Shown here in pieces: positions 34,202 to 43,523 of a DNA stretch of 64,000 nt. Source of the stretch: CAKZNE01 sp964485405. Lineage in GTDB: Bacteria; Bacteroidota; Bacteroidia; Flavobacteriales; Schleiferiaceae. The stretch covers positions 1 to 64,000 of the forward strand of contig CAZAJG010000010.1 in assembly GCA_964485405.1 (NCBI GenBank), in the 5' to 3' direction. Numbering within the stretch: position 1 is the first letter of the stretch; the number at the start of each line of letters is the position of its first letter. Made by a program: the position numbers and the translations under genes. Under the pieces are notes generated by a model. The model was not told the origin of the DNA, did not search any database, and saw nothing but the letters and a program-made list of their open reading frames with translations.

Positions 34202-35104
34202 ATGAACTATACGCTACACCAACTCAAAGTGTTTGCAACTATATGCGAACATCAAAGTATTACCAAAGCCGCTAACGACTTACATCTTACCCAGCCGGCC
34301 GTATCTATACAACTTAAAAAGCTGCAGGATCAATTTGAAATACCCTTAACCGAATTGGTAGGAAGAAAACTCCACATTACGGATTTTGGAGAAGAAATAG
34401 CTTTAGCTTGTAAGCGAATATTGAGAGAAGCCGATACGATTAAAACCACCATGGATCATTACAAAGGGCTCCTAACCGGTAAGATCAAAATATCCGTGGT
34501 ATCTACGGGTAAGTACGTAATACCTTACTTCCTCACCGCTTTTATGCAAAAATATCCGGGCGTAGAAATTTCTATTGACGTTTCTAACAAAAACAAAGTA
34601 ATAGAAGGTTTATTAAAGAATGATAGCGACTTTTCGCTGGTTTCCATTATTCCAGAGAATATAGAAGTAGATCAAATCGATTTGATGGACAATGAGCTTT
34701 ATCTAATTGGCAGCGGAAAATTTGATGGACAGAACCTGGGCTTAATGGATCTTCAAAATTTAACCTTAATCTTTCGCGAAAAAGGCTCTGCTACCCGAAG
34801 TGTGATGGAATCATTTCTCAAACAAAATGAGATTAAAATTTCTAAAACAATGGAGCTCGTATCTAACGAAGCGGTAAAGCAAGCTGTTAATGCAGGTATT
34901 GGATTTTCTATTATGCCTCTCATTGGTTTAAAAAATGAGCTTCAAAACGGAAGTCTCAAAATCTTTCCTATTAAAGGATTACCCATTATAACCAAGTGGA
35001 ATTTACTGTACAGTAAAAACAAACAGCTTACTCCTGCCACTAGGGAGCTAATCCATTTTATAAGTCTGAATAAGGAAAAAGTTGTAGAAGAATTTTTTAA
35101 ATAA
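34202..35104 (+). CDS. LysR-family regulator, probably of sbtA
   Basis: 300 residues. The N-terminal winged helix has HQLKVFATICEHQSITKAAN and LHLTQPAVSIQLKKLQ; the rest is the two-lobe effector domain (KIKISVVSTGKYVIPYFL). Its order and sequence recall CbbR/CysB-like members, whose ligands include small carbon or sulfur metabolites. Divergent from sbtA with a 44-base gap, the classic arrangement for a regulator controlling the neighbouring gene. Confidence 0.9.
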   Translation: MNYTLHQLKVFATICEHQSITKAANDLHLTQPAVSIQLKKLQDQFEIPLTELVGRKLHITDFGEEIALACKRILREADTIKTTMDHYKGLLTGKIKISVVSTGKYVIPYFLTAFMQKYPGVEISIDVSNKNKVIEGLLKNDSDFSLVSIIPENIEVDQIDLMDNELYLIGSGKFDGQNLGLMDLQNLTLIFREKGSATRSVMESFLKQNEIKISKTMELVSNEAVKQAVNAGIGFSIMPLIGLKNELQNGSLKIFPIKGLPIITKWNLLYSKNKQLTPATRELIHFISLNKEKVVEEFFK

Positions 35105-35283
35105 GTTGAAGCAAAAGTGGATATTATGATCAACTCTGCATGAGTATAAAACGCAAACACCTATAAAAATAGGAATTAACAAAATTCCGAAATCATAAGT
35201 AAAAGCAAATAAAAAACATAAGAATATTAAATTATTATTTATGAAAAACTTGATGCATATTTGCCTCACAAATTAAAGCACGC

Positions 35284-36809
35284 ATGGATAATAAAAGTTC
35301 AACACAACACACATCACCCAACGGTACGGATACAGCAGTTAAAATTGCTGTAGCGAAAGGTGATGGTATTGGTCCTGAAATAATGGACGCCACCTTAAAA
35401 ATCTTAAAACAGGCAGGAGCTCAAATCGACCCTCAGTTTATAGATATAGGTGAAAAAGTATATCTGTCTGGAAATTCGGCTGGAATAGAAAATTCCGCTT
35501 GGGATTCTATCCACGACAGCAAAGTAATCTTAAAAGCTCCTATTACCACTCCACAAGGAAAAGGGTATAAGAGTTTAAATGTGACCTTGAGAAAATCCCT
35601 AGGTCTGTTTGCAAACCTTCGTCCGGTTACAGCTCTTCATCCTTACATACAAACCAACTTTCCAAAAATGGATGTGGTTATTGTACGCGAAAACGAGGAG
35701 GATTTGTATGCAGGAATTGAGCACAGACAAACGCAGGATGTGGTTCAATGCTTAAAGTTGATTACTCGCCCAGGATGCGAAAAAATTGTTCGCTACGCTT
35801 TTGAATATGCCAGAGCATACAACCGTAAAAAAGTTACGTGTATGGTTAAGGATAATATCATGAAGCTTACGGATGGGCTTTTCCATAATGTTTTCAAAGA
35901 GATTTCGGCAGAATACCCGGATATTAAAAGTGAAACACAAATTATTGATATAGGATCTGCAAGATTAGCTGCTCAACCTGAAAACTACGATGTAGTGGTT
36001 ACCTCCAACTTATATGGTGATATCATTTCAGATATCGCAGCAGAAATCGCTGGTTCAGTGGGCATGGCAGGATCNNNNNNNNNNCTGCAAACATTGGTCA
36101 ACAAGTATCTATGTTCGAAGCCATCCACGGTTCAGCACCAGATATAGCAGGCAAAAGTATAGCCAATCCTTCTGGATTAATAAATGCAGCGGTAATGATG
36201 CTTACACACATTGGGCAAAATCAAGTTGCCGATAAGGTGAAAAATGCTTGGTTAAGCACTTTAGAAGCAGGTTATCATACGGCTGATATTTACCAAGAAG
36301 GAGTAAGTAGAAAAAAGGTGTCTACCCAAGAGTTTGCGGATGAAGTAATCTCTCGTTTAGGAGAATTACCAACCCAACTTCCACAAAGTAAACTCACCGA
36401 AAGTTCTGGTACCATTACCATCCCAAATTTTGAACGCAAAACCGAGCGTAAGGAATTAGTTGGTGTGGATGTATTCTTAGATTGGCCAGGGAAAAACCCT
36501 AACGAACTAGGTACTGCCTTAACTGGAATAGATGCATTTAAACTCAAATTGAAAATGATCACCAACAGAGGAGTTAAAGTATTCCCTGATGGGTTAAAAG
36601 AAACCTACTGTACAGATCATTGGAGATGCAGATTTGTCGCTATTGACGCTGAGTCTGAACCGGGAAAACCCGTTTACAAACCTGTTGATTTTGAACAAGT
36701 AGTAAACTTGATCGCTAAACTACATAGTCAAGGATTTGATGTAATCAAAACGGAAAACCTCTATGAGTTTGATGGTAATCGAGGTTTTTCACTTGGCCAG
36801 GGAGAATAA
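35284..36809 (+). CDS. icd: NADP-dependent isocitrate dehydrogenase, interrupted by a scaffold gap
   Basis: About 504 residues if the gap is closed. N-terminal KIAVAKGDGIGPEIMDATL, the substrate segment VTLRKSLGLFANLRPV, VVIVRENEEDLYAGIEHRQT, and after the gap MFEAIHGSAPDIAGKSIANPSG mark the isopropylmalate/isocitrate dehydrogenase family. The extra C-terminal domain (VGVDVFLDWPG to GNRGFSLGQGE) places it in the longer NADP-ICDH subfamily found in Bacteroidota and Rickettsia. It makes 2-oxoglutarate and NADPH in the TCA cycle. Ten N at 36075-36084 shift the frame, but the two sides join naturally as GSVGMAGS-ANIGQQ, so the gene is probably intact. Confidence 0.92.
36075..36084. other. Assembly gap (10 N) inside icd
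   Basis: Left side ends GGATC, right side begins CTGCAAACATTGG. Family sequence predicts GGA-TCx-GCA-AAC (G-S-A-N). That is obtained if the two ends overlap by the base C and the N run is only a placeholder, so no sequence need be missing. Confidence 0.85.
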
Positions 36810-36854
36810 TTGAATAAAAGAATGTTTAATCACTCTAATTAATACAAAGGAAAA

Positions 36855-37061
36855 TTGAAAAACATAGATCAAAAGTATAGATCCAATTTCTTGAAGTATG
36901 CAAAGTTTATTTTACAAAAAGTAAGCTTCAGTAAAGAGTTATTGAATAAAGAATATAATAAGTGCCTAAGCTATTTGTCTGATAGAGATAAAACTCTTTT
37001 TAGACAATGGGTGAAACAACAAAAGTTTGCTACCCTGCTTACAGTTAGCACCCATTATTAG
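36855..37061 (+). CDS. Small helical protein
   Basis: 68 residues, basic, predicted helical. FLKYAKFILQKVSFSKELLNKEYNKCL fits a short family widespread in Bacteroidota (…ILxKVSFDxxLFxKELxKAL…) of unknown role. The start is a TTG at 36855; no better start is in frame. 45 bases downstream of icd and before a terminator, so it is likely on the same transcript. Confidence 0.6.
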   Translation: MKNIDQKYRSNFLKYAKFILQKVSFSKELLNKEYNKCLSYLSDRDKTLFRQWVKQQKFATLLTVSTHY

Positions 37062-37221
37062 AAAAAGCACTTTGGTTTGGTTTCGTTTAAATGATATGTA
37101 TGCGTGAAAGGAGTGTGAATATGAGTTTAAAATACAGTTAATTCCGTTATTTCTGTTATTCCTTTTTACTCATTCCTCACACTCCGCATCATATTTTAAG
37201 AACTCCGATCCTTATCATATT
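37062..37221. other. Untranslated 3' region, no gene seen
   Basis: Contains GAGTGTGA…TCACACTC-type pairing (GGAGTGTGAATATGAG with CTCATTCCTCACACTCC), which may form a long stem ahead of the terminator. Confidence 0.4.
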
Positions 37222-37256
37222 AAGTCTTTCGCAAATTTTTGCTGAAAGACTTTTTA
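37222..37256 (+). terminator. Rho-independent terminator of the icd unit
   Basis: AAGTCTTTC, 13-base loop, GAAAGACTT, then a T-rich tail. Confidence 0.85.
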
Positions 37257-37433
37257 CTTTTTAGATGTACCAAATATATACGCACTAAGAGACTAGTCAA
37301 AAATTACAGCACTAAAAACATGTAAGCTCTAGATATACAAATTTCACAAACTTTGATAAGGTCATTTCGTTTACCATGCTTTGCTGTATTCCATTATCTT
37401 TAATTTAAACTCACGAAACCATCAGAACATATC

Positions 37434-37660
37434 GACCTTCCCTAGCATCACGGGAAAGCAACTACTTGGCTAGACGAAAGAATGGCTAAACTAAGTGGTG
37501 CTATTTGTGAGGCTATTGTTTTGGAATATGGTCGTTCTGCCCTATTCAGCAGATTAATCGATCCATTTTGGTTCAATCCTTTCGGTGTGTTAGGGATGGA
37601 CCGGCATTCATCGGGAATCACTACTTCTGTAATAAGCACACTAAAAAAAGCCTCACATGC
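37434..37660 (+). pseudogene. Fragment of a DUF763-family gene
   Basis: Reading from 37434: DLP, then a stop (37443-37445), then HHGKATTWLDERMAKLSGAI, EAIVLEYG, LIDPFWFN and MDRHSSGITTSVISTLKK. This is the N-terminal third of a DUF763 protein (…LPLHxGKxPxWLxxRM…SDPFWFxxxG…DWHSSG…). There is an in-frame stop where the family has Leu, and homology ends near 37655. The remaining two thirds are missing. It is a relic between the icd terminator and a lipoprotein gene. Confidence 0.75.
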
Positions 37661-37897
37661 TTTTGGTAGAAAAACGATTTTGGCGACTCTCAGCCCTCCG
37701 TTAACAAACTCAGTATGCGACAAATCTCTTTGTGTTAGAAATATTTTCCACCTTTGTTTTTTCAATCTAAAATCTTTCCCTCCTTGCTTTCTTTTGAAAA
37801 TTTAAACAAATTAACCTGAAGCAAATACAATCTGCTTCAATAATAAATAGGTGTCCCCAACCGTTCTCGGACAACCATCTAAATAAACCTTATAAAT

Positions 37898-38449
37898 ATG
37901 CTTCGCTCACCCTATACTTTCATACTTGTTCTGATGGTTTTTATTCTATCCTGTAAAAAGGAAATTACACAAGAAAAACCTTCTAATAGCGATACACCTT
38001 TACAAGCGGAACCCTTTACCTACCAGCAGTGGTTACAATTGCCTCCATGCGAGCAAAAGGCTTTTGATGCTTGGGTTTTAGATTCTTTCCATTATCAGCT
38101 TTTTCAAACTCCTCATGATACGACATATGTTTTCTTAAGGGAAGGTGCTGGCCCAACACCCACCGCCACTGATTCCATTATTTTCGCAGGAGATAGCGCC
38201 TATCATCACAACCGAAATTTCGCCCCTCCAAAGGTGGCTAGGTTTTTTCCTGATTGTGCTAAAGACACTATATACTTTAACATCGGAAATCCGAATCAAT
38301 ACAATGAAACCTATACTTTTACGGATAACAAGCTTCATATACATTCAACCACCCCTGTAGGAATGATTACCAAAACTGCTTTTTATGGAATTATGTTTTG
38401 GTATGAGGTAGACTATTATTATCGCATGCGCACCACTAAATTAAACTAG
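37898..38449 (+). CDS. Lipoprotein of unknown function
   Basis: 183 residues with a lipoprotein signal (YTFILVLMVFILSC, Cys19, followed by KKE). The first mature stretch is a flexible linker (EKPSNSDTPLQAEP). The rest mixes Phe/Tyr/His-rich strands (DTTYVFLREGAG, AYHHNRNFAPP). Not recognised. Likely outer-membrane anchored. About 240 bases separate it from the DUF763 relic, so it has its own promoter. Confidence 0.75.
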   Translation: MLRSPYTFILVLMVFILSCKKEITQEKPSNSDTPLQAEPFTYQQWLQLPPCEQKAFDAWVLDSFHYQLFQTPHDTTYVFLREGAGPTPTATDSIIFAGDSAYHHNRNFAPPKVARFFPDCAKDTIYFNIGNPNQYNETYTFTDNKLHIHSTTPVGMITKTAFYGIMFWYEVDYYYRMRTTKLN

Positions 38450-38532
38450 TCTTCCTCTTAGGCATCGTCATTTGTTTTTTTGTAATATTGACTCAAGAAG
38501 TACACTTTTCTCACGAACCATAGAAACTGAGC

Positions 38533-39072
38533 ATGATGCAAAAATGGCACAACTGTATATTTATACTTTTAACGTGCTCTTTACTGAGTTGTAAACGACA
38601 GTTTGAATCGCTTGCAAACTTTAAGATCAACTATGAGCAAGAAGTTACTATAGAGAGCACAGGGGGACTAAACCTCCCGTTTAACCTCAACACCCCTCCA
38701 GTTACCACCAATACGGAGAATGAGTTTCGAAATCAAAATACGCGCTCAAACCTCATCGATGAAGTAAATTTGAACGAATTAAGGCTTGAAATCACAAGTC
38801 CAACAGGTGCTGATTTCAGTTTCTTAGAGCGTATTCGCATCTTCATAAAAGCAGACGGCTTAGACGACTTAGAAGTAGCTTGGAAAGATCCTGTGCCTAA
38901 TGAAGCACAAAGCATTATTAGTTTAGACTGTACGGATAGAGACCTCCAAAACTATCTTAAAAAAGAAGCCTTCTCGCTTCAAGTTCGTGCAACTACAGAT
39001 GAAACCATATCTCAAGATCATGAAGTTACGATCTACTCCGAATTTCAAGTAAAAGGAAAACTCTTCAACTAA
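38533..39072 (+). CDS. Lipoprotein, beta-sandwich type
   Basis: 179 residues with signal MMQKWHNCIFILLTCSLLSC (Cys20). The mature part has strands such as EVTIESTGGLNLPFNL, ELRLEITSPTGADFSF and VRATTDETISQDHEVTIYS, resembling an immunoglobulin-like or jelly-roll fold seen in many small Bacteroidota lipoproteins. It ends one base before the barrel protein gene, so the two are co-transcribed and may work together at the outer membrane. Confidence 0.75.
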   Translation: MMQKWHNCIFILLTCSLLSCKRQFESLANFKINYEQEVTIESTGGLNLPFNLNTPPVTTNTENEFRNQNTRSNLIDEVNLNELRLEITSPTGADFSFLERIRIFIKADGLDDLEVAWKDPVPNEAQSIISLDCTDRDLQNYLKKEAFSLQVRATTDETISQDHEVTIYSEFQVKGKLFN

Positions 39073-39073
39073 A

Positions 39074-39637
39074 ATGAATAGACAATCATATATTATTTCT
39101 GTTCTCCTTTGTCTTTTTAGTTTAAGCTGTTTTTCTCAGCTGAGCATTAACGATAAAAGAGTAAGACTTGGCTTAGATATAGGATTCCCAAATTTGGTAA
39201 GCATCAATGGAGAGTACATCTCACCACTGTGGAATAATCGAATAAGTTTTACGGGAGACTTAGGTTATATTCCCTTTAATGGATCTGGTTCTAAAATCAA
39301 CACACTGTTCTATGGCTTGGGTTCCAATATATATTTACACCCCACTGGGAAAGGTCCATATTTAGGCTTAGCTTATGGTTACTTAAATTTTAACAGCAGT
39401 GAATTAAATGACGATCCTGCTGATTTTGATGTTGGTTTTTCCACTTTCAACTCAAAAATTGGTTGGCTCTTTGGTGATGAACTCTATTTTAAAGTAGAAC
39501 TTGGTTATTCTATGATTTTTTATGATTTGGAAAGTGTAAATGCCTTTTTGTTTGAAGCATACTCTGTTGAAATCACACCAGAAATAGACTTTTTGCAATT
39601 GTTAAATGGAAGAATTGGAGTTGGCTATCGGTTTTAA
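39074..39637 (+). CDS. Small outer-membrane beta-barrel protein
   Basis: 187 residues: signal peptide (SYIISVLLCLFSLSCFSQ), then alternating strands ending with an aromatic C-terminus (GRIGVGYRF), as for eight-stranded OmpA/OmpW-like barrels. Gly/Tyr-rich turns (GPYLGLAYGYLNF, KVELGYSMIFYDL) support this. Directly after the lipoprotein gene at 38533. Substrate or partner unknown. Confidence 0.75.
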   Translation: MNRQSYIISVLLCLFSLSCFSQLSINDKRVRLGLDIGFPNLVSINGEYISPLWNNRISFTGDLGYIPFNGSGSKINTLFYGLGSNIYLHPTGKGPYLGLAYGYLNFNSSELNDDPADFDVGFSTFNSKIGWLFGDELYFKVELGYSMIFYDLESVNAFLFEAYSVEITPEIDFLQLLNGRIGVGYRF

Positions 39638-39727
39638 ACAAAACGCACAAGTAAAATCCTTATAATCAGAACTTAAACTCTCTCTAAAATTCTTTAAACA
39701 CCCACTTTTTCTTTCTACAGAAAGTGA

Positions 39728-39735
39728 TATATTTG
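39728..39735 (+). promoter_or_regulatory. -7 box upstream of the 39755 gene
   Basis: TATATTTG matches TAnnTTTG exactly, 20 bases before the ATG; transcription would start near 39742. The -33 TTG is not evident. Confidence 0.4.
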
Positions 39736-39754
39736 GGTAAACTATACTCTACTC

Positions 39755-40531
39755 ATGCCATTACTCTCTTTGGACCAAGCCCAACTTGCCATTAGCCTTT
39801 GGGACGAAAAACGCCAATCTTACAACTTGGTGATTGAATACCTATCACCAAACCAAGCTTTTAGGCTGTCAAAAGAGGATTACATGTCACATATAGAATC
39901 TTCAGATTCTGAAACGGTACATGCTTATTTAGGGATTGACAGCGAGGGTACACTGATTTTAATTTGGGTTCCCGGGGATTTTAGAGATTCTAAAAGTGAG
40001 GAAGAACCAACCTTTGTTTACAGTACACTTGAATCTATGGCAGAACCTTCTTACCTGGTAGATACAATTGTAGAGGTAAAAACTCATGTGATAGAAATTG
40101 AATCAGACCTATCTTTTTCCAGCAGCAACTCATTTTCCCAAAAAGACTACCTCGGTTCGGATAATGCACTCCCTTCTTCTGAAGCCTATATTCGCATCAA
40201 TAGTTGGTCTAAAAGTTATCTAGACTGGGCCTATATGACCCTACAAAGCGATAGGGAAATTGTTAGAGTTTTCTCTGTTCCAATGAATGATTTGCAAGGA
40301 TTATTCGGCATAGCCGCCCCTCCACTTCCAGGAGTAAATATGATTAAGATTTTTATGGGGCTTTACTTTAGCCCTATAGCTGGTTTTGAAATTCCAGATC
40401 TTATCCTAGCTGGAGATCGAACCAACCCTACTGGGATTGTTGAATTACCTGGAACCAAAAAATATAATGAGGCTACAGATTTGATAAGACCTTGCCCTCC
40501 CTTTTGTAATGATGGCTATTTTGTTTTTTGA
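39755..40531 (+). CDS. Unknown cytoplasmic protein
   Basis: 258 residues, no signal peptide or membrane helix. Begins LLSLDQAQLAISLWDEKRQS and later has DSEGTLILIWVPGDFRD and PDLILAGDRTNPTG. The end is cysteine-rich (RPCPPFCNDGYFVF). I do not recognise a family. It precedes the membrane protein/two-component genes on the same strand, 15 bases before the next start, so it is in the same unit and could be a target or accessory of that signalling pathway. Confidence 0.7.
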   Translation: MPLLSLDQAQLAISLWDEKRQSYNLVIEYLSPNQAFRLSKEDYMSHIESSDSETVHAYLGIDSEGTLILIWVPGDFRDSKSEEEPTFVYSTLESMAEPSYLVDTIVEVKTHVIEIESDLSFSSSNSFSQKDYLGSDNALPSSEAYIRINSWSKSYLDWAYMTLQSDREIVRVFSVPMNDLQGLFGIAAPPLPGVNMIKIFMGLYFSPIAGFEIPDLILAGDRTNPTGIVELPGTKKYNEATDLIRPCPPFCNDGYFVF

Positions 40532-40546
40532 CTGTAAAAAGGTCGC

Positions 40547-41197
40547 ATGGAATATTTGTTTAATGGCTTAATCATAACTGCCTACTGCTCCTTGGTATTA
40601 TCAGCCATAACGGGAATTTTCTTCTTTAGGCAATTGCCAATTGGCCTTAAGAGGCTTTCCCTCTTTTTAGTAAGCCGAGTTCTAATAGAAGGGCTCTCTG
40701 AGTTGAGCAACTGGTGCCATCAACCTAATTTATGGTTATTGCATTATCATGTTTTATTTGAGTTTATTCTCATCACTTGGATTTATAGGGACATTTTTAA
40801 AGCTTCAAAAGTTTGGACGTTGAAGGTTTCCATAGGTATCTTAATCCTATCGGGTCTAAGGATTGCGAGCGAATTAGATCTAAAAAATAAAACTTTATGG
40901 GAGCTTCTCTCCAATTTATGGGTTCATATTTCTATTATTTTTCTTTCCTGTACCTACCTCTACCGGCACATACTTATCGGTTCAAAACCCGTTAAGCCCT
41001 ACTTCTTTTGGATTAATGCCGGTTTACTTTGTTGGTTTTCATCCACATTAATAACAGATCTCACCTTTAGCGATTTTCTTGAGCAACCAAAGGAAGCTGC
41101 TATTCGACTATGGATGGTGAATTTAATTATAGGGATAGGCTTTTATGTTCTATGTGGGCTCAGCTTTTACAAGTGGCGTAACAAACAGCACTTATGA
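40547..41197 (+). CDS. Polytopic membrane protein paired with a histidine kinase
   Basis: 216 residues, about six or seven membrane helices (segments near 5-27, 35-52, 68-80, 92-105, 122-138, 155-175, 190-207). Not recognised; topology recalls 7TM sensory domains. Its stop overlaps the start of the kinase gene at 41194 as ATGA, so the two proteins are made in equal amounts, suggesting it is a sensory subunit of that kinase, which has only one membrane helix. Confidence 0.7.
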   Translation: MEYLFNGLIITAYCSLVLSAITGIFFFRQLPIGLKRLSLFLVSRVLIEGLSELSNWCHQPNLWLLHYHVLFEFILITWIYRDIFKASKVWTLKVSIGILILSGLRIASELDLKNKTLWELLSNLWVHISIIFLSCTYLYRHILIGSKPVKPYFFWINAGLLCWFSSTLITDLTFSDFLEQPKEAAIRLWMVNLIIGIGFYVLCGLSFYKWRNKQHL

Positions 41198-41928
41198 TCA
41201 GCAACTACACCCTCATTGTTGTCATTGTCTTGCTACTCTCAATCGTTATGGTGTTTTTGGCTAAAGTGGCAAATCACAAGGTTTTAAGCGAAAAAAATAA
41301 GCTGCAACAAACCCAGCTTAAACATCAAAAAGAATTGATCCGCATCAACTTTGAGGCGCAAGAAAAAGAACGCAAACGCATTGCGCACGAATTGCACGAT
41401 GAAGTAGGTGCTAAGCTGCATATCATAAATATGATGCTAAAAAATCAACAAGCTGATTCTAAAGAAAAAATCTTAAACTTAACCGATACTACCCTAGATT
41501 CTGTAAGGAGGATTTCGCATGAAATGTACCCACCTATGCTTGAAGAGTTTGGACTCGAGTTTAGCCTTCAACAAATGCAAGCCCAGTTGAATGAAGGATA
41601 CCGCTTCTATCTTTCCTTTCTGGAAAAAAGGAAAATTCCCATTCAAATAGAGGTTCAGCTCCTTCGCATTATTCAAGAGTTTATATCCAATACTATAAAA
41701 CACGCACGTGCAAATGAAATTGGAGTTCAAATAAAGAGCTCTTCTTCTCATCTTAAAGTGCGACTCTTTGACAATGGAAGGGGAGTCAATCCTTCCGTTC
41801 AAAACAAAGGTTTAGGTATTTCAAGCATTCAATCTAGATTGGAGTTTTTAGAGGGTAAATACAAATGGAAATCTATTCCAAACCAAGGAACACGTTTAAT
41901 AAGCATAATGAACTATGAAGAAGATTAA
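41194..41928 (+). CDS. NarX/DesK-type sensor histidine kinase
   Basis: 244 residues. One membrane helix (about 5-24), a short coiled linker, then the HisKA_3 dimer helix with RKRIAHELHDEVGAKL (His68 in the LHD motif), and an ATPase domain (FISNTIKHA, LFDNGRGVN, GLGISSIQSR). It has almost no extracellular part, so the signal probably comes via the membrane protein at 40547. Overlaps the response regulator gene by 14 bases. Confidence 0.93.
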   Translation: MISNYTLIVVIVLLLSIVMVFLAKVANHKVLSEKNKLQQTQLKHQKELIRINFEAQEKERKRIAHELHDEVGAKLHIINMMLKNQQADSKEKILNLTDTTLDSVRRISHEMYPPMLEEFGLEFSLQQMQAQLNEGYRFYLSFLEKRKIPIQIEVQLLRIIQEFISNTIKHARANEIGVQIKSSSSHLKVRLFDNGRGVNPSVQNKGLGISSIQSRLEFLEGKYKWKSIPNQGTRLISIMNYEED

Positions 41929-42613
41929 AATAGCGTTGGTAGACGATGAACAGCTGTTTATTGAAGGGCTATCTCATATGCTAAAAGATGGTGATAAGCT
42001 TACAATTACTGGCAAATTTAATGACGGGGATGCCTTTTTACAATCTCTGGAACAACAAACTCCAGAAAGGCTTCCTGATGTGGTATTACTTGATTTAAAA
42101 ATGACTCCTAAAAACGGTATTGAAACGGCTGCGGATTTGAATATCTTCTACCCTGAAATCAAGATTATTATACTTTCCACTTACTACAACAAGAGTTTTG
42201 TCGGGTACATCTTTAAACTTGGTGTAAATGCCTTTCTATCCAAATCTATCGACAAAGAAGAACTCTTAAGAGCCATTCAGGCCGTTCATCAATCCAATTT
42301 ATACCTCACTCCAGAAGACAATCTTTGCATACTCGAATACTTAAAAGCCCCTATCTCCCCAGGAAGTCTATTCAACCCAAAAGAGGATCTAACTGATCGT
42401 GAAATCGAAGTGCTCCAACTCATTTGCGATCAAAAAACAAATAAAGAAATAGCGGACCAGCTCTACTTAAGTAAGAGAACCGTAGACGGGCACCGAATGA
42501 ATCTGATTGAAAAAACAGGAGCGCGAAATACAGCAGGCTTAGTCATGTACGCAATTCATAACAAGATTATTAGTCTAGAAGAATTTAACTTAAAACAGAC
42601 CATAGGCCTGTAA
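41915..42613 (+). CDS. LuxR/NarL-family response regulator
   Basis: 232 residues. Receiver: LVDDEQLFIEGL (acidic pair at 10-11), Asp60 in VVLLDLKMTPKNG, Lys in FLSKSIDKEEL. Output: LTDREIEVLQLICDQKTNKE followed by IADQLYLSKRTVDGHR, a GerE/LuxR helix-turn-helix. Cognate to the kinase just upstream. The genes that follow it (42839 onward) are the natural candidates for its regulon. Confidence 0.94.
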   Translation: MKKIKIALVDDEQLFIEGLSHMLKDGDKLTITGKFNDGDAFLQSLEQQTPERLPDVVLLDLKMTPKNGIETAADLNIFYPEIKIIILSTYYNKSFVGYIFKLGVNAFLSKSIDKEELLRAIQAVHQSNLYLTPEDNLCILEYLKAPISPGSLFNPKEDLTDREIEVLQLICDQKTNKEIADQLYLSKRTVDGHRMNLIEKTGARNTAGLVMYAIHNKIISLEEFNLKQTIGL

Positions 42614-42838
42614 GCCTGTTCTCCATACATCCATTTCGGCCCCGTCTTTTCACGGACTAATACCAGGTTTTTATACCTGTATTTAAAATCAGGCTTTTAC
42701 AACCTATTGATAGCTAGCGCTTTTTATGAGATTTGGATTGTCAAACTTCGGTTTAATGGCCATAAAACATTTGATAGCTTGATGGGAAATGCCCAACTCC
42801 CTCTTTTAAAGATTGGACCAAAACTTAAAACAATTACG

Positions 42839-43456
42839 ATGGATAGTATCGAAATTACCTTTGTTAACCTCTCGGAGGACATGAACAACTCTGAAGTGGT
42901 TATTTTTCAGAAAAACGTTGCTACAAACTTTGAAGAAATTGCTGTTGCCTGGCGTGTAATTAAAAATTGTGGAAGAAACTGGACAAATACGTTTAGCTAT
43001 CCCATGAATTTTGACGTTGCCGCAAAAGATTCTTTTGGTAACGTTTCTAACCTTCAAGCCGCTCAAAACGGACAAAAGTGGGATGTAGTATATTCTCCTT
43101 CAGGAGACGTTTTACAGCTTGACACGGATCCTGCTGCCAGTTTAACTGAAGTAGAAGTAAAAAACACCCTTAGCTCTGGATCTATTGATGCTCAAATTTA
43201 TAAGGATGGTTTGTTACTCTCTACCAAAACAGGTGTTAGCCCACAACAAAAAGCGGTTTTTGAATTTAAACCAACCATTTGGGTAGGTGTTGTATCGCAA
43301 GTAGTTCAAGGTGCAGTAATGAACTCTGCTATTTTAAGTGATATCAATACAGAGATTTCTCTTTTAGGTATCAACTCTGCCAACTTGATTATGACAGGGG
43401 GTGGAACCGGAGCCTCAGCTACTCCATTCCAATTCCATTTAGAACCTACCTCGTAG
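42839..43456 (+). CDS. Unknown protein preceding the CdtB-like nuclease
   Basis: 205 residues from the ATG at 42839 (MDSIEITFVNLS); the upstream in-frame extension starts with an unlikely TTG and has different character. Beta-rich, soluble, no signal peptide. Recognisable blocks: SEVVIFQKNVATNFEEIAVA, FDVAAKDSFGNVS and, near the end, NLIMTGGGTGASATPFQF. I have a faint sense that related proteins occur in other bacteria but cannot name a family. It ends 68 bases before the nuclease gene. Confidence 0.65.
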   Translation: MDSIEITFVNLSEDMNNSEVVIFQKNVATNFEEIAVAWRVIKNCGRNWTNTFSYPMNFDVAAKDSFGNVSNLQAAQNGQKWDVVYSPSGDVLQLDTDPAASLTEVEVKNTLSSGSIDAQIYKDGLLLSTKTGVSPQQKAVFEFKPTIWVGVVSQVVQGAVMNSAILSDINTEISLLGINSANLIMTGGGTGASATPFQFHLEPTS

Positions 43457-43523
43457 ATCATTTCTTGGAAGACTCCACCTCGGTGTGAGTCTTCCAATTT
43501 TTCTAAAACAAAAATACCTCCTT

